Source: Cloacibacillus sp. (GTDB taxonomy: Bacteria > Synergistota > Synergistia > Synergistales > Synergistaceae). From it: a DNA stretch of 25,412 nucleotides. A program made the translations under genes and the position numbers. This document shows positions 1 through 7,211 of this stretch, one piece after another. The stretch covers positions 1 to 25,412 of the forward strand of contig NZ_JAJBUX010000020.1 of assembly GCF_020860125.1 (NCBI RefSeq). Direction: 5' to 3'. Position 1 is the stretch's first letter. The number at the start of each line of letters is the position of its first letter. The notes below the pieces were generated by a model that did no database searches, was not told the DNA's origin, and was given only the letters and a program-made list of their open reading frames with translations.

Positions 1-12
1 CTGTTATAACAG
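1..12. promoter_or_regulatory. 12-bp perfect palindrome, possible GntR operator
   Basis: CTGTTATAACAG is a perfect palindrome at the window edge, 64 nt before the regulator start. GntR/FCD proteins bind short inverted repeats and often autoregulate, so this is a candidate operator. It may extend beyond the window, and no second copy was found. Confidence 0.25.
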
Positions 13-76
13 ATATCAGCTTCTCACTAGAAATCAACCAAGTTAATGCTAAATAAATAAGATTTAGGTGATAGAG

Positions 77-826
77 ATGAATGTACCAGCTACTAAGTTT
101 TATATTAAGCCGCTTAGAGAACAGGTTTGTGAGTATCTCAAGAAGGAAATCGGTTCGCACAATATCCGTCCGGGCGATATGATTAACCTGCGGCAGCTCA
201 GCACGGAGTTGGGAATCAGCATCACGCCGCTGCGTGACGCACTGCTGCAGTTGGAGGGTGAAGGCATGGTGCATATTCTCCCCCGAAGGGGAATCATCCT
301 GCGGGAATTTACCCTGAAAGATATCGAGAACTATTACGATACGCTGGCAACGCTTGAATGCCACGCGATGGGAAGCGCCATTTTCAACATAAACAAAGAA
401 CACTGCAAGGTCATGCGCGAGATAAACGCTCAGATTTTATCCTGCGCGTACACAAATGACTTTGACACGAGCAGGACGCTGAATAAAACATTCCATACGA
501 TATATCTTAATCTTGCTGACAACAGCTATATTCAGACGCTCTGGTCCAACACCTGGTCGCGGCTTTATTACTGCCCCACAAACATCGTTCATTCGATCGA
601 CTGGGAGATCGTCTGCTGCGACCAGCATGACCGGCTCATAGAGGCGATAGAGAAAAAAGATATGCATAAGATCACCAGCTGCATAAAGGATGAGCACTGG
701 TCCTTTAAAAAACAAAAGGAATATATCCTTAGATACTATGATTTCGGCTCCGTCGACAAAACGGTGTCTAAAAAAGAGGAAACAAATATTGGCAAGGGGA
801 GGAGGGCTGGCAGGCAGGTATTGTAG
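77..826 (+). CDS. GntR-family transcriptional regulator with FCD ligand domain
   Basis: DNA-binding repressor or activator of the FadR/FCD branch of GntR. A winged helix-turn-helix covers about residues 12-76 (LREQVCEYLKKEI, LSTELGISITPLRDALLQLE), followed by an all-helical FCD ligand domain at about 80-215 that contains the LNKTFH...N pattern of that fold. FCD domains usually bind a small carboxylate or a metal plus ligand. I chose ATG 77 because AGGTG at 66-70 sits 6 nt upstream; a GTG at 68 is in frame but overlaps that site. The gene stands first in a same-strand run of catabolic genes and ends 48 nt before the M24 hydrolase, so it probably controls that locus. Its base composition is visibly AT-richer than genes on the right side of the window. 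Family assignment is secure; the ligand is unknown. Confidence 0.9.
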   Translation: MNVPATKFYIKPLREQVCEYLKKEIGSHNIRPGDMINLRQLSTELGISITPLRDALLQLEGEGMVHILPRRGIILREFTLKDIENYYDTLATLECHAMGSAIFNINKEHCKVMREINAQILSCAYTNDFDTSRTLNKTFHTIYLNLADNSYIQTLWSNTWSRLYYCPTNIVHSIDWEIVCCDQHDRLIEAIEKKDMHKITSCIKDEHWSFKKQKEYILRYYDFGSVDKTVSKKEETNIGKGRRAGRQVL

Positions 827-874
827 TAATGAATTGCTTTTTTAAATCATTTTATGAAACGGAGGAATATGTGG

Positions 875-1975
875 ATGAAAGTGTTTGAAGAACGCCGTAA
901 AAAAGCCTATCAATCTTTGAGGGAGGCCGGATTTGACCGGGCGCTGCTTGGTGACCCGATGTCAATCAATTATTTTACCGGCATTCATGTCACTCCCTAT
1001 GAGAGGTTTTACGGCCTCGTGCTGGACGCGTCAGGGGAAACCTGTGTAATGGTAAATCCCGGCGTCGACAGGGGCTGCATGAAGGGACGCGTGCCGGAGC
1101 TCGTTTATACCGACACGGACGGACCGAAAGAGAGCATCGGCAAGGCGCTGGGAGAATGTTCTCGGCTGGCGGTAGAAACGAAATATTATTCTATGGCGGT
1201 CGGTGAAATTTTCAAGGAGCTGTGCGGAGATGTCCGGGATATCGGCGACGTCGTGGCGCGCCTGCGCATGATAAAGGACGAGGATGAAATCCGCATCATG
1301 CAGAGGGCGGCGGATATCGTGGACGAAGCTCTCGTTTATATCTCCGATAAGGTCTATGTGGGCATGACCGAAAAAGAACTCAACATGATGCTTTACGCGC
1401 ACATGGCAAAGATACCTGGATTTGTGACGGATGAGTTTATCATCTTAGTACAGGGCGCGGAAAACTCCGCGAACCCGCACGGCGTCTCCGGTGATTATGC
1501 CTTTAAAGAGGGGGATATCATCCTGATCGATTTCTGTGCCTATTACGAACATTATTGGTCGGATATCACCCGCTGTTTCTTCGTGGGGCAAATAGGAAAT
1601 CCCAAACTTGAAGAGATATATGACATCGCGAAGGGCGCAAATCTCGCCGCCATCGCTGCCGTGAAACCCGGTATCCCCGCTAAGGCAGTAGATGAGGCGG
1701 CAAGAAAATATATTACCGACGCCGGATATGGAGAATTCTTCCTGCATAGGACCGGGCATGGTTTAGGACTCAGCGTTCACGAAGAGCCCTATATCACGGA
1801 CGTCAACGAGCTTATTTTAGAAGAGGGCATGACCTTCACGATCGAACCGGGTATATACCTGGAGGGTATCGGCGGTGTGCGGGTAGAGGATGATATCCTA
1901 GTCACGAAAGATGGGTGCAGGGTTCTCACGCATACCTCGAAAAATCTGCACGACCATATTTTAAAGTGTAAATAA
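875..1975 (+). CDS. M24-family metallohydrolase (Xaa-Pro peptidase / creatinase-like)
   Basis: Cytoplasmic pita-bread-fold metallohydrolase of 366 aa. The N-terminal creatinase-type domain (about 1-130) precedes the M24 catalytic domain (about 138-360). All five dinuclear metal ligands are visible: D219, D230 (in WSDITR), H295 (in HRTGHGLG), E324 (in TIEPG) and E338 (in GGVRVEDD), with H202 (NPHG) a likely proton shuttle. Start: ATG 875 lies 8 nt after GGAGGA at 861-866; in-frame ATGs at 854 and 869 are before or too close to that site. Most relatives are Xaa-Pro aminopeptidases or prolidases, but the same fold includes creatinase, ectoine hydrolase and the DMSP lyase DddP. Beside methyltransferase genes, hydrolysis of a proline- or creatine-like methylated compound is possible. 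Fold is sure, substrate is not. Confidence 0.88.
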   Translation: MKVFEERRKKAYQSLREAGFDRALLGDPMSINYFTGIHVTPYERFYGLVLDASGETCVMVNPGVDRGCMKGRVPELVYTDTDGPKESIGKALGECSRLAVETKYYSMAVGEIFKELCGDVRDIGDVVARLRMIKDEDEIRIMQRAADIVDEALVYISDKVYVGMTEKELNMMLYAHMAKIPGFVTDEFIILVQGAENSANPHGVSGDYAFKEGDIILIDFCAYYEHYWSDITRCFFVGQIGNPKLEEIYDIAKGANLAAIAAVKPGIPAKAVDEAARKYITDAGYGEFFLHRTGHGLGLSVHEEPYITDVNELILEEGMTFTIEPGIYLEGIGGVRVEDDILVTKDGCRVLTHTSKNLHDHILKCK

Positions 1976-2003
1976 AAAATTAATAAGGCAGCGAAAAAAT
2001 ACC

Positions 2004-2140
2004 ATGAGGAGAACAACTATAATGGTGGCGGCTCATGCTGTAAAAGAGAGAGCCTGGGAACTCACTCTGTTTACATTACAGCATGCGCCTTTTACAGAAC
2101 GTGCCGTTGCCACCTAGTTATAGTGTAACCGAATCCTCAT
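2004..2140. repeat. Nested inverted-repeat element between the M24 and MFS genes
   Basis: Four nested pairs of arms: ATGAGGA 2004-2010 with TCCTCAT 2134-2140; ACTATAA 2016-2022 with TTATAGT 2118-2124; GGTGGC 2024-2029 with GCCACC 2109-2114; CATGCTGTAA 2034-2043 with TTACAGCATG 2076-2085. Separately, CTGTAAAAG 2038-2046 can pair with CTTTTACAG 2089-2097, which excludes the innermost stem. It fills the 189-nt gap and ends 10 nt before the ribosome site of the MFS gene. It could be a structured RNA leader or processing site, or a small MITE-like insertion with imperfect terminal repeats. I recognise no known riboswitch in it. No clear target-site duplication flanks it. Confidence 0.7.
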
Positions 2141-2164
2141 TAAAATAAAAGGAGGATGTTACCT

Positions 2165-3490
2165 ATGTCAACGCCAAGTATGGCTGCTAATGACAGCAGC
2201 CTTAAAAGAAACATGCCTACACTCCTTATCCTTATAGTATCCGGCGCCCTGATTTATGCTCTGCCATATTTCAGGTATTATTACTATGATGCTTTCGTGA
2301 AACTCTTCAACATCAATAACACGCAGATGGGGGTGCTGGGCAGCGCCTTCGGCGGTACGGCGATAATCGGATATATGTGCGGCGGCTTTTTTGCCGACCG
2401 CTGGCCCACCCGTTATCTGCTCACCATTTCACTGGTGGCGACAGGACTTCTAGGCTATCTGCTGCTCACCTACCCACCGTATCCTGTAGTGCTGGGGATA
2501 CATCTTGCGCTTGGCATCACCTCGATAGTGACCTTCTGGAGCGCGCTTGTGAAGGCGATACGCTCACTCGCCAACTCCGACGAACAAGGAAGGGCCTTTG
2601 GACTTTTTGAGGGCGGCCGTGGGATCGTAAATATGGTACAGTCCGCAATAATCCTCTCCCTTTTCGGTTATCTCGCCTCAAAATTCAGCGACAAAACCGC
2701 GCTGTCGGCAATAATAACGGTGTACTCGACGGTATGCCTGCTGCTAGGGCTCCTTGTCTTTACGATGTATAAGGATCCGGCGGTGCGCGGCGGCGAAAAG
2801 ATCGAGCTCTCAAAGAAGGTCTTTGAAAAAGAGATATTCCTAAAAGTCGCCAAGATGCCGACAACCTGGCTGTGCACAATAATAATCTTCACATCATACT
2901 CCACGATAATAAGCTACTTTTACATCACACCTTACGCGACGCTGGTATTTGGCACCTCTGCGGTTTTTGCCGCCGCGATGGGTTATTTCTCTCAGTACTG
3001 CCGCCCTGTAGGCTGTTTCGTAAGCGGCTTCATGGCCGATAAAATGGGGTCTTCTAAGATGCTGACTCTACTCTTCGTCATCATGACGGTCGGCCTCGTC
3101 GCCCTTGTCACGATGCCGGGGAAACCATCCATGGTCTGGATGCTTCTCGTCTTCTGCGCCGCTATCTATGCGTCGATGTACGGCATCCAGTCCCTCCATT
3201 TTGCGATCCTCGAAGAGGGAGACTACCCTCTTTCCGTAACGGGTGCCGCGACGGCCATCATTACCCCTCTTGGATACAGCACAGAGATGATAATGCCGAT
3301 AATCGCCGGTATCTGCCTCGACTCATATAAGGGGGCGGCCGGTTACAAAGTCTTTTTCTCCATCCTCATTGCCTTGAGCGTTACAGGTTTTGTAACCTCC
3401 CTTATATGGCAGTACGTGACAAGGGAAAAAAGGGCATTGCTGAAGGCGCAGAAGCTCCAGAAAAAAGAGGCCGCCGCCGCTTCAGTCTAA
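2165..3490 (+). CDS. Major facilitator superfamily transporter
   Basis: Inner-membrane transporter of 441 aa with about 12 hydrophobic segments split by a basic central loop (about residues 205-230, rich in K and E), the usual 6+6 MFS layout. An MFS loop 2-3 motif variant follows TM2 (GGFFADRWPTRY), and a related GFMADKMGSSK stretch lies in the second half. The C-terminus is lysine- and alanine-rich. Start: ATG 2165 is 7 nt after AGGAGGAT (2150-2157); the in-frame ATG at 2156 overlaps that site. It lies between the M24 hydrolase and the methyltransferase genes, so it probably imports the locus substrate or exports a product. The specific substrate cannot be read from the sequence. Confidence 0.88.
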   Translation: MSTPSMAANDSSLKRNMPTLLILIVSGALIYALPYFRYYYYDAFVKLFNINNTQMGVLGSAFGGTAIIGYMCGGFFADRWPTRYLLTISLVATGLLGYLLLTYPPYPVVLGIHLALGITSIVTFWSALVKAIRSLANSDEQGRAFGLFEGGRGIVNMVQSAIILSLFGYLASKFSDKTALSAIITVYSTVCLLLGLLVFTMYKDPAVRGGEKIELSKKVFEKEIFLKVAKMPTTWLCTIIIFTSYSTIISYFYITPYATLVFGTSAVFAAAMGYFSQYCRPVGCFVSGFMADKMGSSKMLTLLFVIMTVGLVALVTMPGKPSMVWMLLVFCAAIYASMYGIQSLHFAILEEGDYPLSVTGAATAIITPLGYSTEMIMPIIAGICLDSYKGAAGYKVFFSILIALSVTGFVTSLIWQYVTREKRALLKAQKLQKKEAAAASV

Positions 3491-3538
3491 CCAAAGATTT
3501 CATAAAAACTATCAATTATATATCTTGCTAATGTATAA

Positions 3539-3604
3539 GGGGAGTTATTTTAAATACAAATAATTCCCCCCTAGGATTTGATTACCCATTTATCCGATAA
3601 ATGG
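3539..3604. promoter_or_regulatory. Two tandem hairpins in front of the methyltransferase gene
   Basis: Hairpin 1 pairs GGGGAGTTATTT (3539-3550) with AAATAATTCCCC (3558-3569), with one G-T pair and a 7-nt loop. Hairpin 2 pairs CCATTTAT (3586-3593) with ATAAATGG (3597-3604) around a CCG loop. Neither has a T-tract directly after it on the plus strand, so they are not standard terminators. They may be attenuation, RNA-stability or processing elements that set expression of the downstream methyltransferase genes separately from the upstream three. Confidence 0.5.
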
Positions 3605-3638
3605 ACAACATAGTTTCTCTGGTAAGGAGGATAAAATT

Positions 3639-5081
3639 ATGACTTTTGAGAACAAGCTGCAAAAAATACACGATGCCTCTATGGGGCTGCTCGCTAAGAG
3701 CGGTATTCGTTATCCCAGCCCGACCGCCCTCGATATATTTAAAAAACATGGAGCAGATGTGGAAGGAGACATCGTCAGGATAGACGAATCCACTTTAATG
3801 AAGTATATCGACAAAGCGCCGGCAAGATTTACCATCGAGGCACGGAACCCTAAATATAACGTGGATATGGGAGGCGGCGGACATTATGCCGTACCGGCAT
3901 ATGGGTCGCCCTATGTTGAGGACTTTACGGGAGAGACGCGTTATTCCACCCTCAAAGATTTCATATATTTCTTAAAGCAGATAGAGGCGCTGGACGACTT
4001 TCATATCAACGGCGGCATTCTATGCCAGCCGAACGAATACGAGGCTGGCGTCGTTACCCTTCTTATGTGGTACGCGATACTGCGCGGCTCGGAAAAGGTC
4101 CCCTTCTGCCCCGCGGGAAATGAAAAAGAGACGCGGACAATGATGGAGATGGCCTGCAATCTGTTTGGCGGGCGGGACGAATTCAGGCGTTCGGCAAAGA
4201 CCGTCTATCTTGTGGACAGCGTCTCTCCGCTGCAGATGGACGCGCGGACCGTCGACGTCATTCGGGTCCTCGCGGAATATCGTCAGCCGTTCTCGTTCAC
4301 ATCGGGCGTGATCACGGGACTGACGGGGCCGGTCACACTCGCCGGCGCAATAGCGGTAGGAAACGCGGAGATACTCTCAGGCATCGCGCTGGCGCAGATG
4401 ATCGAGGAGGGAACTCCCGCGATATACGGCATTCCCGTCAGCGGAGCGGACATGCGGACCAGCCGCGCAGTGTTCGGCGCGCCTGAGATGTGCCTCGGCA
4501 TTCGCTATGCCGCCAAACTTGCTAAATTTTACGGGCTTCCCAGCCGCGGCCCGGCGGCGATCTCAGACGCCGCCTATCCAAGCCAGCAATGCGCGTTTGA
4601 GTCGATGATGACTATGTCTGCCTGCTTTAACGAAGGACTCGATTTTCTGCTCCATACGGCTGGCTGTCAGGACAGTTTCAACTCAATGTCGCCTCAAAAA
4701 TTCGCGGTGGACGTTGAACTGTTCCGCAGGATGAACTATCTTGACAGGGACATCGCGGTCGACGAAGACTCGCTTGCCGTGGCGCTGACGATGGAGACAG
4801 GACACGGCGGCAACTATCTGACCTGTGACCACACGCTGGCGAACTTTAAAAAATCGCTTTACATCCCTCAAATAGGCCTCCGCTACTCGTCCGACTTTGA
4901 TAATGAATTTGACGCGCAGATAACAAAATTTCTCAAGAAAAACGTAAAAAAATATGCCGTCCCAAATATGGAGGCACACGATATCTCCGGCCTCAGGTCA
5001 ACAGCCGCAGCTTCGGGGCTGCCGGAGGAATTCATGGACGCCGTTGAGCGGCTGCTGGAAGAGCGGTTCGAAACAATCTAG
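3639..5081 (+). CDS. MttB-superfamily corrinoid-dependent methyltransferase (non-pyrrolysine)
   Basis: Cytoplasmic TIM-barrel enzyme of 480 aa that should move a methyl group from a methylated (probably quaternary) amine to the corrinoid of the partner protein encoded next. MttB-family stretches visible are TGLTGPVTLAGAIAV (226-240), SDAAYPSQQ (309-317), the AGCQDS region (341-346) and HGGNYLTCDHTLANF (389-403). Length matches the family. The frame is open throughout with no in-frame amber codon, so unlike archaeal trimethylamine MttB it carries no pyrrolysine. Characterised non-Pyl relatives (MtgB, MtpB, MtcB) act on glycine betaine, proline betaine or carnitine, so a betaine-like substrate is the best guess. 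AAGGAGG at 3624-3630 sets the start. The corrinoid gene follows 40 nt downstream. Confidence 0.92.
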   Translation: MTFENKLQKIHDASMGLLAKSGIRYPSPTALDIFKKHGADVEGDIVRIDESTLMKYIDKAPARFTIEARNPKYNVDMGGGGHYAVPAYGSPYVEDFTGETRYSTLKDFIYFLKQIEALDDFHINGGILCQPNEYEAGVVTLLMWYAILRGSEKVPFCPAGNEKETRTMMEMACNLFGGRDEFRRSAKTVYLVDSVSPLQMDARTVDVIRVLAEYRQPFSFTSGVITGLTGPVTLAGAIAVGNAEILSGIALAQMIEEGTPAIYGIPVSGADMRTSRAVFGAPEMCLGIRYAAKLAKFYGLPSRGPAAISDAAYPSQQCAFESMMTMSACFNEGLDFLLHTAGCQDSFNSMSPQKFAVDVELFRRMNYLDRDIAVDEDSLAVALTMETGHGGNYLTCDHTLANFKKSLYIPQIGLRYSSDFDNEFDAQITKFLKKNVKKYAVPNMEAHDISGLRSTAAASGLPEEFMDAVERLLEERFETI

Positions 5082-5121
5082 GCCGTCTGAAAAATAAGGA
5101 ACTAAGGGGGAGGTAAAAGAG

Positions 5122-5763
5122 ATGAACGAAAATATACTCAACGCGATCGCCGAAGCCGTGATGGACGGAGACGTGGCGTCAACCCAGAAAAATGTGGGCG
5201 CAGCAAAAGAACAGGGGATTCCCGCAGAGCGAATTCTGAACGACGCGCTGCTGAAAGGCATGAACGAGGTCGGAGAGCTTTTCCGAGACGGGGAGATGTT
5301 TGTGCCGGAGGTATTGGTATCCGCAAAGGCTCTCCAATCGGGGATAGAGATCATTCGTACCGAGCTGGCGAATTCCGGAGTGAAGAAAACAGGAAAAATA
5401 CTCACCGTCACAGTCGAGGGTGACCTCCACGACATCGGGATTAAGCTTGTGGGGATGATGCTCGAGGGAGCGGGCTTTGAGGTGATCCACATGGGTGTGG
5501 ACAAACCGGCCGAGGAGATAATAGAAAAAATCAAGCAGTGTGAGCCTGATATCTTAGCGATTTCGGCCATGCTTACCACGACTATGGCGAATATGAAGAC
5601 CGTCATCGACGTAATTTCGGAGAAAGGACTGCGAGACAAAGTAAAGATCATGATCGGCGGAGCCCCTACCTCGCCCTCTTTCGCCGAGAAAATCGGGGCA
5701 AACTATTCGGCCGATGCAAGTTCCGCCGCCATCGTAGCTAAAAAGCTGATGGAAACGGTCTAA
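5122..5763 (+). CDS. Corrinoid (cobalamin-binding) methyl-carrier protein, MttC/MtaC-like
   Basis: Small (213 aa) methyl-shuttle protein whose cobalt is methylated by the MttB-type enzyme and demethylated by a second methyltransferase. A helical cap domain (about 1-88) is followed by a Rossmann-like B12-binding domain (about 90-213). The base-off/His-on signature is complete: DLHDIG at 101-106 with H103 as lower axial ligand, the SAM-LTT segment near 148-153, and GG at 179-180 (MIGGAP). GGGGGAGG at 5106-5113 is a strong ribosome site. It lies between mttB-like and mtaA-like genes, the usual order of a three-component methyltransferase. No corrinoid reactivase (RamA-type) gene is seen in this window. 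Confidence 0.94.
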   Translation: MNENILNAIAEAVMDGDVASTQKNVGAAKEQGIPAERILNDALLKGMNEVGELFRDGEMFVPEVLVSAKALQSGIEIIRTELANSGVKKTGKILTVTVEGDLHDIGIKLVGMMLEGAGFEVIHMGVDKPAEEIIEKIKQCEPDILAISAMLTTTMANMKTVIDVISEKGLRDKVKIMIGGAPTSPSFAEKIGANYSADASSAAIVAKKLMETV

Positions 5764-5777
5764 GGCACCGGATCGCG

Positions 5778-7175
5778 ATGCAGGTTGACAAGATGAAGTC
5801 AATACACAGAAAAGATCTTGTATTCAAAGCGCTGAGGTGTGAGGAGACGGAGCGCGTCCCCTGGGTACCGTTCACAGGGGTACACTGCGCGAAACTGATA
5901 GGCATGGATGCCGCGGAATTTCTCGCCTCACCGGAGAATATCGTACGCGGCGTCACATTGGCGGCGGACAAATACCTTGCGGACGGAATTTGCGCCGTCT
6001 TTGACCTTCAAATAGAGGCGGAGGCTCTGGGATGCTCGCTCAAGTGGTCAAAGAACAATCCCCCGGCGGTCTCTTCCCATGTCCTCGAGAACAAAGTTAT
6101 TGAAGAACTCCCCGAATTTACGCGGGAATTGGGACGTATTCCATGCGCGCTTAAAGCGACTGAAATGCTCAAAGAAAAAATCGGCGCGGACACCGCGGTT
6201 TTCGGCCTCATCTGCGGTCCGTTCACACTGGCTTTGCATCTGGCCGGAGCGGATTTTCTCACGGATATGATCGAACAACCCGATAAAGCCAAAGCGCTGC
6301 TCGATTACTGCGCCGAAGTAGCGAGAAAAATGTCTATCTGGTACCTTGAAGCCGGAGCCGATGTGGTGGCGCTGGTAGATCCTATGACAAGTCAAATATC
6401 GCCGCGGCATTTCAAAAAATATGTGATGTCGACCGTAAGACCCGCGATCGAAGAGGTAAAGGCGAGAAATGGGTTCGTAACCCTCTTTTGCTGCGGAGAC
6501 GCCACTAAGAACATCGAGCTCATGATGCAGTGCGGCCCGGATGGAATCGCCTTCGACGAACAGGTAAGCCTTTCGGCGGCAAGAGAACTTTCCTGCAAGT
6601 ATAACGTTGCCGTCGAGGGAAGCCTGCACCTCACGACGACGCTCCTCTTCGGCAGCCCGTGGGAATGCGCCGAAGACGCGCGCAGATGCCTGCAGGAGGG
6701 CGGAGTCAAGGGCTTCATACTTTCCCCAGGCTGCGACATTCCCTTTGACACGCCGGAATATAACCTGGAGGCGGTGGGAAGATTTGCGGTGCTGAACGAG
6801 ACCCCCGCGAAAGAGAGCGGCTTTACACCTCTTGAAGAGGCGCTGGCTTCGTGCGATATGGCCGCTGAAGGGTTTGAGGACGTAACAGCGGAGCCGGGGA
6901 AACTATTCGTTGAAGTGGTGACGCTCGATTCGGAGGGATGCGCCCCATGCCAATATATGATGGAGTCGCTTTACAGAGTCAAAGACCGCTACAAGGACAG
7001 GCTCGTCTACCGTGAAACTCTGATCAAAAGTCTCGCCGGCATAAAGAGAATGGGCGCTCTTGGGGTGAAAAACCTACCGTCGATGCTGATAAACAACGAA
7101 CTGGTCTTTGACAACATCGTTCCGTCAGATGAAAAACTGATCAAAGAACTCGATAAGAGGCTGGAAATTAATTAA
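5778..7175 (+). CDS. UroD/MtaA-type methylcobamide methyltransferase fused to a thioredoxin-like domain
   Basis: 465 aa in two parts. Residues about 10-345 form a uroporphyrinogen-decarboxylase-fold methyltransferase like MtaA/MtbA, which in methanogens moves methyl from the corrinoid protein to coenzyme M. Residues about 375-465 form a thioredoxin-like domain with CAPC at 388-391 and a likely cis-proline at P434 (NLPSML). MtaA-type zinc sites use His-X-Cys plus a later Cys; here the segment reads LFCCGD, giving F237-C238-C239, with the later Cys at 319 (SPGCD). The His is therefore absent and an extra Cys sits beside it. Start ATG 5778 is 14 nt after the previous stop; ATG 5793 (MKSIH) is an alternative, and both have weak ribosome sites. 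It should take methyl groups from the neighbouring corrinoid protein; the acceptor is unknown and may be a thiol. Confidence 0.88.
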   Translation: MQVDKMKSIHRKDLVFKALRCEETERVPWVPFTGVHCAKLIGMDAAEFLASPENIVRGVTLAADKYLADGICAVFDLQIEAEALGCSLKWSKNNPPAVSSHVLENKVIEELPEFTRELGRIPCALKATEMLKEKIGADTAVFGLICGPFTLALHLAGADFLTDMIEQPDKAKALLDYCAEVARKMSIWYLEAGADVVALVDPMTSQISPRHFKKYVMSTVRPAIEEVKARNGFVTLFCCGDATKNIELMMQCGPDGIAFDEQVSLSAARELSCKYNVAVEGSLHLTTTLLFGSPWECAEDARRCLQEGGVKGFILSPGCDIPFDTPEYNLEAVGRFAVLNETPAKESGFTPLEEALASCDMAAEGFEDVTAEPGKLFVEVVTLDSEGCAPCQYMMESLYRVKDRYKDRLVYRETLIKSLAGIKRMGALGVKNLPSMLINNELVFDNIVPSDEKLIKELDKRLEIN

Positions 7176-7211
7176 AGACGACAAATATTTCGTTGGGGGA
7201 GGATGATAACA

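Noticed and set aside
437..715. Minus-strand open frame within the GntR gene
   Set aside because: It lies wholly inside a gene with clear family motifs on the plus strand and shows no recognisable protein features.
1760..1800. Recoded or frameshifted site in the M24 gene
   Set aside because: All five metal ligands lie in one frame with normal spacing, so no recoding is needed.
2004..2140. Cobalamin riboswitch ahead of the corrinoid genes
   Set aside because: I could not find the conserved B12-box core in this or the 3491-3638 gap; the symmetry seen is of simple nested arms.
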